Shown here: positions 15,987 to 23,467 of the stretch, piece by piece
Layout: each line of letters begins with the position of its first letter
Position numbering within the stretch: the first letter of the stretch is position 1
DNA from: a virus
Direction: 5' to 3' (one strand)
IMG/VR virus record: IMGVR_UViG_3300009085_000011
Span: 1-41,221 of that record
DNA: 41,221 nt
Program-made: the position numbers and the translations under genes
Notes under the pieces: model-generated
The model's input: the letters and a program-made list of their open reading frames with translations, nothing else
Database searches by the model: none
Told to the model about the DNA's origin: nothing

Positions 15987-16679
15987 ATGTCTCTGCGAGA
16001 TCAAATTCAAAAGGCAATTGAGAATGCACCGGTTGCTACCGGTGGATCGTTTGTGCAATACGGCAAACTTACGTGCGCGATCTTCATCACCACTTTCCAC
16101 GGCAAAGGCGAAAAGCCGACACGCAAGCCCTACACTGAGGATGCTGAGATTGACGAGCGCAATCAGGTACTTGAAGTTGAGTTTGTCATTGATGTGAAAG
16201 AGCTCAATCCCAGCCTCAACTTTGATAACTGGACACGGCGCATTCAGATCAAAAACAGTGGATCAAAGGTCAAGACCGATTGGGCTGAAACCGTTAAGCC
16301 TGCGCTTGAAAGGGTCTTTGGTGCAAAATGGGTTGATGTCGTCTCTGGCACATTGAAGCCCTACGTTGAATGCGAGCAGGCTGACAGCCAGTTTGTTCGT
16401 AGGGATGCCGAAAAAGATTACGGTGTGCCGAAAATCCTGCGTGCCTTCAAGAGCCGTGATGAATGTGCGGAAGCCCGCACTGAACGATACGGTGCGCCTG
16501 TTTCAAGCTCTTCCGATGAAGAAGCTGACGAAGAGTTGGGTATCCCGGCTGAGGTGATCAGTCAGGCAAAAGGCTTGAAGAAGTCCATCAAGAATGCCAA
16601 AAAGTTGCGTGAAATCTTCGAGACCACAGAGCCCTTCAGTGATTATGACGTTGATGCAATCATGGCTGAGATCGAGTAG
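15987..16679 (+). CDS. Abundant early protein, possible single-stranded-DNA-binding role
   Basis: A protein of 230 residues. Its codons are noticeably more GC-ending than those of its neighbours, as also seen in the major capsid gene, suggesting high expression. The first 150 residues are beta-rich (VLEVEFVIDVKELNPSLNFDNWTRRIQI, KWVDVVSGTLKPYVEC). A Ser/Asp/Glu-rich linker near 165-180 leads to helices and an acidic end (DVDAIMAEIE). A beta domain plus acidic tail, high expression and a replication neighbourhood are consistent with an SSB, but I do not recognise the family. Confidence 0.6.
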   Translation: MSLRDQIQKAIENAPVATGGSFVQYGKLTCAIFITTFHGKGEKPTRKPYTEDAEIDERNQVLEVEFVIDVKELNPSLNFDNWTRRIQIKNSGSKVKTDWAETVKPALERVFGAKWVDVVSGTLKPYVECEQADSQFVRRDAEKDYGVPKILRAFKSRDECAEARTERYGAPVSSSSDEEADEELGIPAEVISQAKGLKKSIKNAKKLREIFETTEPFSDYDVDAIMAEIE

Positions 16680-16712
16680 ATCAAATCCTGATCAACAACA
16701 AAGGGTTTTCAA

Positions 16713-16946
16713 ATGGCTCAAGAAGAACAACACGTATATCATCACTACGATAACGATGGTGTGCGTGTGAATGTGTCCTTTGAGCAAAATAGCCGTGGCG
16801 TGAATTTTTCCGCCACGGTTATGGGCTCAAAATCAGTAGCTGAGGCGATCTTGCAATTGCGCGAAGCCAAAGATGCGTTGAATGTTTTATTCCCCACTGT
16901 GGTCAAAGAGCCTGAAGTGGAGGATAAATCAAAAGTCAAAAAGTAG
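16713..16946 (+). CDS. Small beta-helix protein of the abundant block
   Basis: A protein of 77 residues: two or three strands (VRVNVSFEQN, VNFSATVMG), a helix (VAEAILQLREAKDALNVLF) and a Lys-rich tail. Codon use resembles the flanking abundant genes. Function unknown; it may be a partner of the 230-residue protein upstream. Confidence 0.65.
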   Translation: MAQEEQHVYHHYDNDGVRVNVSFEQNSRGVNFSATVMGSKSVAEAILQLREAKDALNVLFPTVVKEPEVEDKSKVKK

Positions 16947-16977
16947 ATCAAACCAAATCAAACCAAGGAGTATCGAG

Positions 16978-17319
16978 ATGAGTGACAAGACTGCTGAAAA
17001 CAAGTATGAGATCAAATGCAACAAATGCGCCAAGACCCTGGGTGTGAAGCGCACTGAAGGTGTGACAAAGATGACATTGAAGATCAATGCGCTGAAAGCC
17101 GGTTGGGCATGGGTTGACAAGGATACCCATCTTTGTTCTGATCACAAACCTGCCAAGGTGAAGAAGGAAGCAAGCCCGAAGGAAAAGAAGGAAAAGAAGG
17201 CACTTGGATCTGGCAAGGTGAAATTCGGCGCGAAGAAAACCGAAGAGACGAAAAAGAGCAACAAAGCCAAGGCACGTGAAGTGCTTGAAAAGATCACGAT
17301 GCCTGCTGACCCTGCATAA
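16978..17319 (+). CDS. Zinc-finger protein with long basic tail
   Basis: A protein of 113 residues from ATG 16978 behind AAGGAG. The N-terminal half holds a CNKC pair and a LCSDH pair, giving a probable CCCH zinc site. From residue 58 the chain is a Lys/Glu-rich unstructured tail, ending in a short helix. This is typical of small nucleic-acid-binding proteins. It is the last gene before a strong terminator. Confidence 0.7.
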   Translation: MSDKTAENKYEIKCNKCAKTLGVKRTEGVTKMTLKINALKAGWAWVDKDTHLCSDHKPAKVKKEASPKEKKEKKALGSGKVKFGAKKTEETKKSNKAKAREVLEKITMPADPA

Positions 17320-17341
17320 TTGATCTTCACAAATACAAATA

Positions 17342-17377
17342 AAACATCGGTGTGATTGATACGTCACACCGATGTTT
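17342..17377 (+). terminator. Strong Rho-independent terminator
   Basis: A perfect 14-bp stem (17342-17355 with 17364-17377) with an 8-nt loop and A-tract on the 5' side, followed by an AT-rich tail ending in TTTTT at 17392-17396. It ends the first early operon and insulates the RNA region downstream. Confidence 0.88.
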
Positions 17378-17399
17378 GCAATTATTATATATTTTTGCA

Positions 17400-17840
17400 T
17401 CGGCTGTGAAACTGGAGCAATATAGTCAACAGTATTTGGCGATAAAATGATGAAGGGTATCTGTATGGGTAGTAAAGACCTATATGACGAATGAGGATAC
17501 CTAGCTGTAAGACTTGGTTAAGGGCAAGATAATAGCTTTAGGCGCATCATCTGTTGTTTGCAATTCTCTCCCAGTTCCAAGGGAATTGTAATAATGCCAT
17601 CTGAAAAGGTTGCTAACCAGTCAGCAAGTTTCCAGAAACACGTGTTGAGCTTCGGCTCATGTAATGCGAATTGACGCAGTGCGTAATCAAGGAGACAGGA
17701 AAAGGTCAAAGCCGATCCATTGTTGATGATTTGCTTAACGCATGGAGTGAAGTGTAGTCTCCAGCTAGACAGCAGATTGTCTAAGATGGAAACTGCTCAA
17801 TTTGGATAGTGTAACCAATAGAGCGAACAATAGAGCAAAC
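17400..17840 (+). ncRNA. Large structured non-coding RNA next to a tRNA-like gene
   Basis: About 440 nt with no plausible gene but many self-consistent helices: GGTATC/GATACC (17456-17461 with 17496-17501) enclosing a 7-bp hairpin (17464-17470 with 17478-17484); CAATT/AATTG (17561-17565 with 17584-17588); TTGCT/AGCAA (17610-17627); TGAGC-TTCG-GCTCA (17646-17659); ACGC-AGT-GCGT (17674-17684); and TAGACA/TGTCTA (17766-17783) stacked inside a longer helix (17756-17763 with 17786-17793). The UUCG tetraloop and nested helices are hallmarks of a folded RNA. Size, phage context and an adjoining tRNA recall the GOLLD and ROOL classes, but I cannot confirm either. The boundaries are approximate. Confidence 0.65.
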
Positions 17841-17934
17841 GGGCTGATGGACGAGTGGCTAAAGTCTAGTCTTGCTGGACAGGTAACCATCTGCAAGACT
17901 GTATTGAGCGCAGGTTCAAATCCTGCTCAGCCCA
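17841..17934 (+). tRNA. tRNA-like gene with an expanded anticodon arm, anticodon not assignable
   Basis: Clear tRNA parts are present: a 7-bp acceptor stem (GGGCTGA 17841-17847 with TCAGCCC 17927-17933), discriminator A, a T-arm GCAGG-TTCAAAT-CCTGC (17910-17926), and a D-arm GAC-GAGTGGCTAAA-GTC (17850-17866) like those of Ser/Leu/Tyr tRNAs. The anticodon arm is abnormal: a perfect 8-bp stem (17868-17875 with 17893-17900) closes a 17-nt loop instead of 5 bp and 7 nt. CCA is not encoded. An alternative fold (GTCTA/TGGAC with loop GTCTTGC, anticodon CUU) would destroy the D-stem. It may be a tRNA mimic that caps the upstream RNA, or an unusual tRNA. Confidence 0.6.
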
Positions 17935-17970
17935 CTGTATAGATTGACATTTTGATACAAGGAGTAAATT

Positions 17971-18153
17971 ATGTCTATGAAATTAGTTATTGACAACGAA
18001 TACTTTTGCACGTCTCTTGATGAAAATGTAACTCTCAAAAAAGATGAAGGCGGGGAAAAGGTTGTTGTTGAAGATCAGTATGGACAAACGTGGGAAGTTC
18101 AACGCACTTCTCTTCGCTGGACAGCTGATAATATTCTGAAAAACGAGGGATAA
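17971..18153 (+). CDS. Small protein, unknown function
   Basis: A protein of 60 residues behind AAGGAG, starting 36 nt after the tRNA-like gene. Beta-rich (MKLVIDNEYFCTSL, EKVVVEDQYGQTWEVQRTSLRW) with a KOW/SH3-like feel. First gene of the second early operon, one base before the next start. No family recognised. Confidence 0.6.
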   Translation: MSMKLVIDNEYFCTSLDENVTLKKDEGGEKVVVEDQYGQTWEVQRTSLRWTADNILKNEG

Positions 18154-18154
18154 A

Positions 18155-18709
18155 ATGGCAGACAGAATTAAACCCCCAAAGATTACGAAAGTAAAAGAAG
18201 TAAAAACATTCAACGAATTGCTTGCAGCAATGGCTGATGTGTACACCCCAGGTTTTGGGAATGTTGGAAAACATATTGGATACAAAGTTAAAGCAGAAGT
18301 TCTTAAAGACTTGCATGAAATTGAAGAGCATATGTATATGCAGGATGCTTTAAACCGTCCTAACCCAAGGCTTGATACAAGTGAAGTTTCACATTACAGC
18401 AGTGGCATAACCGTCCAGCAGGGTACGGTTACAAAGAATGATCAGGGCGTGTTTTTTACGCCAGATACTGGCAAATCTTATCCGAGCCGAAAGGATGACC
18501 CGTCTTTTCCTGCTCCTGAAATTCCAGACATAAGCCCCAGTACATTATTCTTTACATTCCTGACAATTGTTTGGGCACCTGCTAATTGGTATATTGAAGC
18601 CAATTATGGATACGTACCTGCCTTTTGGTGGCTTTGTTATCCTAACCTATTCTTCTTTGTGATGATTGGCATTACTCACGTGATATCACAGATTAGGAAA
18701 ATGAAATGA
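18155..18709 (+). CDS. Membrane protein with two C-terminal transmembrane segments
   Basis: A protein of 184 residues. The first 125 are soluble and polar. Two aromatic hydrophobic segments follow (about 130-150 and 155-178), ending in a basic ISQIRKMK tail. It is a predicted inner-membrane protein with a cytosolic N-terminal domain. It overlaps the next small membrane gene by 4 nt (ATGA). Function unknown. Confidence 0.6.
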   Translation: MADRIKPPKITKVKEVKTFNELLAAMADVYTPGFGNVGKHIGYKVKAEVLKDLHEIEEHMYMQDALNRPNPRLDTSEVSHYSSGITVQQGTVTKNDQGVFFTPDTGKSYPSRKDDPSFPAPEIPDISPSTLFFTFLTIVWAPANWYIEANYGYVPAFWWLCYPNLFFFVMIGITHVISQIRKMK

Positions 18710-18873
18710 AGCCTTTCAATTCCAATTACAAACTTATCCAACCTGAGTACAGGGAAAGCGATCTGTTGAAAGTAGCCAGGAATGTTTTAGACGAAGCAGA
18801 GAGACAGGCATTCAGAAAGAGTGCTACTACTGCATTGATAATCTTATTTGCAATTCTTTTCCTCTGGAGATAA
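18706..18873 (+). CDS. Tail-anchored small membrane protein (55 residues)
   Basis: ATGA overlap with the previous gene. The charged helix (YRESDLLKVARNVLDEAERQAFRKS) is followed by a single C-terminal hydrophobic segment (TTALIILFAILFLW). The topology suggests a partner of the two-segment membrane protein upstream. Function unknown. Confidence 0.65.
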   Translation: MKPFNSNYKLIQPEYRESDLLKVARNVLDEAERQAFRKSATTALIILFAILFLWR

Positions 18874-18875
18874 AT

Positions 18876-19673
18876 ATGATTATCATAGCAGACATCAACG
18901 AAAAGGCAACCAATCCTAAAGTTATTGCAAGTCTTAAGAAGTTGTTTCCAAGCCTCAAATTGCAACAATTAAAATTCGGTGATCTTAATGTTATCCTGGA
19001 TAATGGCGATCTTCTTGCGATTGAACGTAAAGAGGCTCATGATTTTCTTGGTTCAATTGGAGACGGCAGGGTATTCCGCCAGGTTGAAGCAATGAGCAAT
19101 GGCGCAAAGTGGTGCGCTATCATAATTCAGGGTGTTATATCTTTTGATGAAAACGATATGACAGAGATCAATGGAAAAGTAACAAACTGGAGAGGCGCGT
19201 CAGTGCGTGGAGCTTTATTAGCAATTCAGTGGTCAGGATGCCCAATTATCTTCACCGCTTCCTTTCCTTATGATTATGCAGAGATCGTTGCGGATATCAT
19301 AAAGTTTTGTTCAAAGCCCGATGTTCACCACCAGTCTCTTGGCAGGAAGCGCATTGTTACATTCCCTCCAATAAGTTTGCCAGAAGAGATCGTTGCAGGC
19401 TTTCCCGGGATTGGATTGAAGAGAGCAAGGTCATTGATAAACTTTGCCAAAGATATGGACGATAAAAGCAAAGAGCCATCTTTGGCAAAGGCTTTGTGTT
19501 GGGTTACATATCTTCCCAGACTTGACTACAAATCACGTCCAGAGGGCTGGGGAGATAAGACAGTTACAAACTTCCGCTTAGCTCTTGGGTTGTCAGATAA
19601 TGAACATTTGATAATTGAAGAGGAAAGGTCAAAAAATGGAACTTTCAAAAAGTCAAAAAGATCGAGTGGGTAA
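18876..19673 (+). CDS. ERCC4/XPF-type nuclease with helix-hairpin-helix
   Basis: A protein of 265 residues. The nuclease core shows GD (35-36) and the diagnostic ERKxxxD (E50-R51-K52...D56), as in XPF/Mus81/Hef endonucleases. A helix-hairpin-helix DNA-binding motif lies at 171-190 (EEIVAGFPGIGLKRARSL). Phage proteins of this type cut branched DNA or 3' flaps in recombination and replication. Here it lies with a Sak4-like ATPase and helicases, which supports a repair/recombination role. The basic tail (KKSKRSSG) overlaps the next gene by 38 nt. Confidence 0.88.
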   Translation: MIIIADINEKATNPKVIASLKKLFPSLKLQQLKFGDLNVILDNGDLLAIERKEAHDFLGSIGDGRVFRQVEAMSNGAKWCAIIIQGVISFDENDMTEINGKVTNWRGASVRGALLAIQWSGCPIIFTASFPYDYAEIVADIIKFCSKPDVHHQSLGRKRIVTFPPISLPEEIVAGFPGIGLKRARSLINFAKDMDDKSKEPSLAKALCWVTYLPRLDYKSRPEGWGDKTVTNFRLALGLSDNEHLIIEEERSKNGTFKKSKRSSG

Positions 19674-19893
19674 CAGGAAGTGGCAAAGGGCAGTCAGTGT
19701 TGTGTTTTGTTTTGACTGCAGTGCAGAAACAATGGGTATGGTTTCATCTGATCAACAAGCCCTTCATTGTTATGATTGTGGTGGCGAAAATGTTACAGAT
19801 GCTCTTCCTCCACCAGATCTTACAGAAAATGACTGGGAAGCGATATTTCAAGGAGAGTGCCAAGATGGACAAGATACACCGCAGGATGAATGA
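19636..19893 (+). CDS. Small zinc-ribbon protein
   Basis: A protein of 85 residues from ATG 19636 behind GAGGAAAGG. CFDC and CYDCGG pairs (about residues 25-28 and 45-48) form a classical zinc ribbon; the tail is acidic. It overlaps the nuclease gene by 38 nt and the next gene by 29 nt, so it is probably a co-translated partner. Specific role unknown. Confidence 0.7.
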   Translation: MELSKSQKDRVGNRKWQRAVSVVFCFDCSAETMGMVSSDQQALHCYDCGGENVTDALPPPDLTENDWEAIFQGECQDGQDTPQDE

Positions 19894-20077
19894 TTTCATT
19901 TGGTACAAAGTTTGCAAACGTTGCGGTATAAGAGTTACTTGGCAACATGAAGAACGCAGTGAAAATACACTCGAGAATTTTCACACGGCTTTAAAGGAAG
20001 CCGGTTGGAGGAAAAGTATATTTAGCAGCAAATGGACTTGCAATATCCATAATAAAAAGACAATGAGGAGATCATAA
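19865..20077 (+). CDS. Small zinc-finger protein
   Basis: A protein of 70 residues from ATG 19865 (GGAG at 19854). Motif VCKRCG near the N-terminus and TCNIH near the C-terminus make a probable Cys3-His zinc site with about 45 residues between the pairs. Basic overall. Possibly nucleic-acid binding. It is one of several such small proteins in the early operons. Confidence 0.65.
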   Translation: MDKIHRRMNDFIWYKVCKRCGIRVTWQHEERSENTLENFHTALKEAGWRKSIFSSKWTCNIHNKKTMRRS

Positions 20078-20078
20078 C

Positions 20079-21194
20079 ATGATATTCACAAAAACACGTG
20101 GCGTAATTGAAATCATCGGTGAGCATGATGTGGGGAAAACAATTGCTGCATTGCAAGTTGTCAATCCGTATAAAAACACAGCCTTTGTTGATGACGATAT
20201 CAAAGGCGATGGAACAATGCGCCAGATGAAGGAAGGTGGAATTGAGGTCAGGGATTATGTTGATCTAGCTGCAATGCGCATAAGACTTGGCAGGACACCG
20301 ACAGCTACCGATCTTATGCATAAAGTTGTTGACCCAACAGTTGAGTATCTTCTTAGCGGGAAAAGATATGACGTGATCATTTGGGATACGTGGCGGATTG
20401 TGTACGAAGCAGCCCGTGGGCATGTTGATCGGAATCAATCGAAGTACAGCAACGTTGTTACTTTCCGTGGAAATTCAATAATCATTCAAGGTCTTGTGAG
20501 CAAGGTCGCACGAATGATTGAACGGGAATACATTGAACGTTTGCGCAATGCCTGCGATCTTCTTGTGCTTACGCATCACGTCAAAGATTATTACCTCAAC
20601 AATGTGGTTGTTGGCAAAATACCTGAAAGCTCCAAAACACTTAATGAAGTTTGCAATATGCGTGTGTGGCTTAGGCGCAACCCAAGAAGTAAAGTGCCTA
20701 TTATTCTCTTCCTAAAGAGACCGTCTATGCCAAGTATTGCCAAGACTGGTGCTCCACGTTTTGTCAATATCGTACCTTTGAAGATCACTCCAACAGAAAA
20801 AGATGAAAGTATTTGGGGTGCAATCAGCCGATATGAGCAAAAGCCGATTGAAAACCGTCAGCCCACTGCAGATGAGACACCAACAAAAGAAGAGTTTGCT
20901 GCAATCTCTGGCACTATGACGGAAGAGCAAAAGCAATACGCAAAAGAAATGCTTAGACTTCAGGCAGAGACAACCGAAGATTTCCTTGGCGATCTTTCAA
21001 AGGGTATGAAGCAAACCGAAGTTGATCACCCAGCGAATGGCACGCAACTTCTTACAATGTCAGCCAATCGTTACAGTCTTGATAGTGATGAGGTTTTAAC
21101 TCTTCTTGATCTTGACGATTTGGGTGATGTATTTTCACTTACTGGAAAAGCTCTTGAGCAGGCATGGAAGACAATAAAAGAACATGGAGAATAA
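20079..21194 (+). CDS. Sak4-like RecA-fold ATPase (single-strand annealing/recombination)
   Basis: A protein of 371 residues. Walker A is GEHDVGKT (14-21), Walker B is the strand VIIWD ending at D103, followed by a LLVLTHHVKD strand typical of RecA-like AAA_24/Sak4 recombinases. The C-terminal 120 residues are helical and variable (TMTEEQKQYAKEML...). Sak4 proteins promote single-strand annealing with a partner SSB. The neighbouring ERCC4 nuclease and helicase complete a recombination/replication group. Confidence 0.8.
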   Translation: MIFTKTRGVIEIIGEHDVGKTIAALQVVNPYKNTAFVDDDIKGDGTMRQMKEGGIEVRDYVDLAAMRIRLGRTPTATDLMHKVVDPTVEYLLSGKRYDVIIWDTWRIVYEAARGHVDRNQSKYSNVVTFRGNSIIIQGLVSKVARMIEREYIERLRNACDLLVLTHHVKDYYLNNVVVGKIPESSKTLNEVCNMRVWLRRNPRSKVPIILFLKRPSMPSIAKTGAPRFVNIVPLKITPTEKDESIWGAISRYEQKPIENRQPTADETPTKEEFAAISGTMTEEQKQYAKEMLRLQAETTEDFLGDLSKGMKQTEVDHPANGTQLLTMSANRYSLDSDEVLTLLDLDDLGDVFSLTGKALEQAWKTIKEHGE

Positions 21195-21200
21195 AAAGAA

Positions 21201-21605
21201 ATGTCAAACAACTCGTTATTCAATCAATACATAGCTGTTGATTTTCCGATTGATAGAAATGAAACTGAAACAGTCATTTGTCTTGTTGAATCACATGCCT
21301 TTCACAAGGCAGAAAAAGATATGACCTATACCTATAAAGGCAGGAAAATCCAAGCTAAAAAAGGTGATACGTATTATGCAGGTGAATTGGTTTTACGTAT
21401 TGATCCAAGAGAATTGTCAAAGAAATGTGAAGCTTACTTGATTGAAAATTATCCGTGCCTTAATCCATATGGGTCAACCTCACGTCTTTACATCATTTCA
21501 AAGGAAAGGTTGAGGCAGTATGTTAAAGGAGAAGTTATTGAGCAGGCTGGGCAAAGCGTTGTCCCAGTCAGACAGAAGCCTGCTAAAGCTATTCACCGTA
21601 ACTGA
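21201..21605 (+). CDS. Conserved-looking protein of the replication block, unknown function
   Basis: A protein of 134 residues. Beta-rich N-terminal half (ETVICLVESHAFH, KGRKIQAKKGDTYYAG, LVLRID) then a helix and a basic tail. It starts 6 nt after the Sak4-like gene and overlaps the helicase gene by up to 86 nt. No domain recognised; an accessory replication protein is plausible from position. Confidence 0.6.
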   Translation: MSNNSLFNQYIAVDFPIDRNETETVICLVESHAFHKAEKDMTYTYKGRKIQAKKGDTYYAGELVLRIDPRELSKKCEAYLIENYPCLNPYGSTSRLYIISKERLRQYVKGEVIEQAGQSVVPVRQKPAKAIHRN

Positions 21606-22749
21606 GCAGAAAGGTCTTGTGGTATTCCGAATGCCCAAGACCTTATTTGCTTTAGAAAATCTTTGGGCAGACATTGAAGCTGTTGCAAAAGAAGCAAAAA
21701 TAACAATTAAGAAAACAGGCTTATATGCAACAGTGGAAGAGCTTGATGCAATTCTGTCAGACATTGATTGGCTCTGGAAAGGGCATATACCAAAAGGCTT
21801 CATGACGATGTATGCTGGAGAGGCAGGTATTGGCAAAAGCCTTACAGTGCTTGATATTGCTAGAATTGTGACGACTGGTGATTATTTCCCAATGTCACAA
21901 GAACGTTGCAAAAAGGGTAAGGTGTTTTGGATTGACACTGAAATGAAGCAACAATTGCTCAACATGAGATCAAAGAGCTTGGGCGTAGACAGAACAAGGT
22001 TGCTTATCCCGTCCATTGATGGAAATCTTCTTGCAAAGCTTGATGCTGGGAATGAATTACATAAACAACATATTGTGTCTGTTATTGAAGCAGAAGAGCC
22101 GAGCCTGCTAGTTGTTGATTCATTAGGTCACTCTCATTCCCGTGGAGAGAATAGGATTGAAGACATCAGACCAGTTATGGATTTCCTGACAAGTATTGCA
22201 AGAGATTATGGTATTGCATTGATTGCTGTGCATCACTTAAACAAACCAAAAGAGGAAGCATTAGAAGTATCAATGAGTAGGGTGCGTGGATCAACCGATA
22301 TTGTAGCGACACCTGTCATAATTAACGCTGTTGAAAAAGGAATGTCAGAGGATGGTATAAAAATCAGACAAATCAAAAACAATATCGGACGGCAACAAGA
22401 GCCCTTGGAAGCGATCTTGACATATCGTGATGCTGAAAGGAATGAAATAAGCTCGTTACAATACAATCTCTTCAAAGCTCCACCGCCAAAAAGAAACAAA
22501 AAGGAAATTTGCGCAGACTGGGTACACAATCTTCTTTTAAGCAACAGGAATGGAATGTTATTGACAGAGCTTGTTGAATTAGGTGCAGCCCAGGGTTTCA
22601 CTCGTGGTAATATATATGCCTGCCGTGAAATTCTTGGAGATCAATTAACGTTTGGAGGTACTGGCAATAAGGCAATTTGGTATCTGTCAACATCAAACGA
22701 TCAAGAAGCCATAGAAAAGATAAGGAGCAGACATGGAAAACAAAACTGA
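21520..22749 (+). CDS. RepA-like replicative helicase (AAA_25 family)
   Basis: A protein of up to 409 residues. Walker A is GEAGIGKS (100-107), Walker B is LLVVD (D200), and the strand IALIAVHHLNKP carries the histidines of hexameric RepA/RadA-like helicases. VFWIDTEM matches the conserved Glu region. The C-terminal 90 residues look like a winged helix (LTELVELGAAQGFTRGNIYACREIL). It is the likely DNA-unwinding motor of phage replication. The start is uncertain: ATG 21520 has GAGG nearby; ATG 21631 would give 372 residues and little overlap with the upstream gene. Confidence 0.85.
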   Translation: MLKEKLLSRLGKALSQSDRSLLKLFTVTEQKGLVVFRMPKTLFALENLWADIEAVAKEAKITIKKTGLYATVEELDAILSDIDWLWKGHIPKGFMTMYAGEAGIGKSLTVLDIARIVTTGDYFPMSQERCKKGKVFWIDTEMKQQLLNMRSKSLGVDRTRLLIPSIDGNLLAKLDAGNELHKQHIVSVIEAEEPSLLVVDSLGHSHSRGENRIEDIRPVMDFLTSIARDYGIALIAVHHLNKPKEEALEVSMSRVRGSTDIVATPVIINAVEKGMSEDGIKIRQIKNNIGRQQEPLEAILTYRDAERNEISSLQYNLFKAPPPKRNKKEICADWVHNLLLSNRNGMLLTELVELGAAQGFTRGNIYACREILGDQLTFGGTGNKAIWYLSTSNDQEAIEKIRSRHGKQN

Positions 22750-22873
22750 TAGTAAAGAGCCCGTTCAATTGTCATTCATTGATTGGTGTCTTGAAGGTGT
22801 GAGAGGTGGATTTATAAAAGCTACCTGCACCGTTGAGTGGATGATTGCGATGTATCCTGTAAAGGTAGGTTAA
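22733..22873 (+). CDS. Small protein (46 residues), unknown function
   Basis: Starts at ATG 22733 behind AAGGAG inside the end of the helicase gene and stops 2 bases before the next start. Contains FIDWCLEGVRGGF and CTVEWMIAMYP. Compact gene packing and a good ribosome site support it. No family recognised. Confidence 0.55.
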   Translation: MENKTDSKEPVQLSFIDWCLEGVRGGFIKATCTVEWMIAMYPVKVG

Positions 22874-22875
22874 AG

Positions 22876-23292
22876 ATGAGCACATTATTTCAGGCAACAG
22901 GTCTTAACGCATTCGATGAAGTTGCTGACGATGACTTTTTCTACGAAGATAAAAAACCTGGCAAGAATTTCTTTGATGCAGTCTCTTTGCCAGACACTCC
23001 ATCAAGATCGTTCAATGCAGTGGGCGCAGAAGTCTTTGTGCTTCATCTTGCATTTGATACGCAAGAAGATTTATTAAGGGCAATTCGAGCCTTAAGTGTT
23101 GGCACAAGAAAATCCTTAATAAAGACTTCCAAAGAGGCAACTTTCAATGGAATTGCTTTACGTCCTGATGGATCTGAAACCTGGCTTGATTTCTGGGAAC
23201 GTAAATTGGCAGAAACAAAACCAATTGTCATCAAGAAGAAAAAGAAAAGCAAAGATGACGATGAAGCACAAGAGCCCTTTACAGGAGGATGA
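22876..23292 (+). CDS. Protein of unknown function upstream of the modification operon
   Basis: A protein of 138 residues from ATG 22876. Acidic, aromatic N-terminus (FDEVADDDFFYEDKK), then a globular part (VFVLHLAFDTQEDLLRAIRALSVGTRKSLIK...GIALRPDGSETWLDFWERKL), and a Lys-rich tail overlapping an acidic end. The central part may be a small alpha/beta domain. It is immediately followed by a 57-residue gene and the amidotransferase, so it could be part of the modification group. Confidence 0.6.
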   Translation: MSTLFQATGLNAFDEVADDDFFYEDKKPGKNFFDAVSLPDTPSRSFNAVGAEVFVLHLAFDTQEDLLRAIRALSVGTRKSLIKTSKEATFNGIALRPDGSETWLDFWERKLAETKPIVIKKKKKSKDDDEAQEPFTGG

Positions 23293-23293
23293 C

Positions 23294-23467
23294 GTGCATA
23301 TTATTATTGGATTGGTGCCCGGGGTTTCTGAGTATCGTATTTTGGAATACCCTGAAATGATCAAAGCCTTTGGTGACGATCTTGAGCTTGTTGCAGATTG
23401 GTGCGATGAAATGAATGAAAAAGGTTGTCCAGTTGAATTTACGATAGCCTTTCAGGAGGTTGAGTGA
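23294..23467 (+). CDS. Small alpha/beta protein (57 residues), GTG start
   Basis: GTG 23294 has AGGAGG at 23283-23288 and lies 1 nt past the upstream stop, which fits better than upstream in-frame ATGs inside the previous gene. A strand (HIIIGLVPG) precedes helices and a last strand (VEFTIAFQEVE), a ferredoxin-like pattern. The stop overlaps the amidotransferase start. Function unknown. Confidence 0.55.
   Translation: MHIIIGLVPGVSEYRILEYPEMIKAFGDDLELVADWCDEMNEKGCPVEFTIAFQEVE

Noticed and set aside
17841-17934. Ordinary tRNA-Lys (anticodon CUU)
   Set aside because: Pairing GTCTA with TGGAC gives a 7-nt loop with U33, but it uses the 3' half of the D-stem and ignores a perfect 8-bp helix. The abnormal arm is the better reading.
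17944-17972. Promoter TTGACA-N17-AATTAT before the 60-residue gene
   Set aside because: The -10 box would overlap the start codon and remove the ribosome site, so it cannot drive that gene as read.
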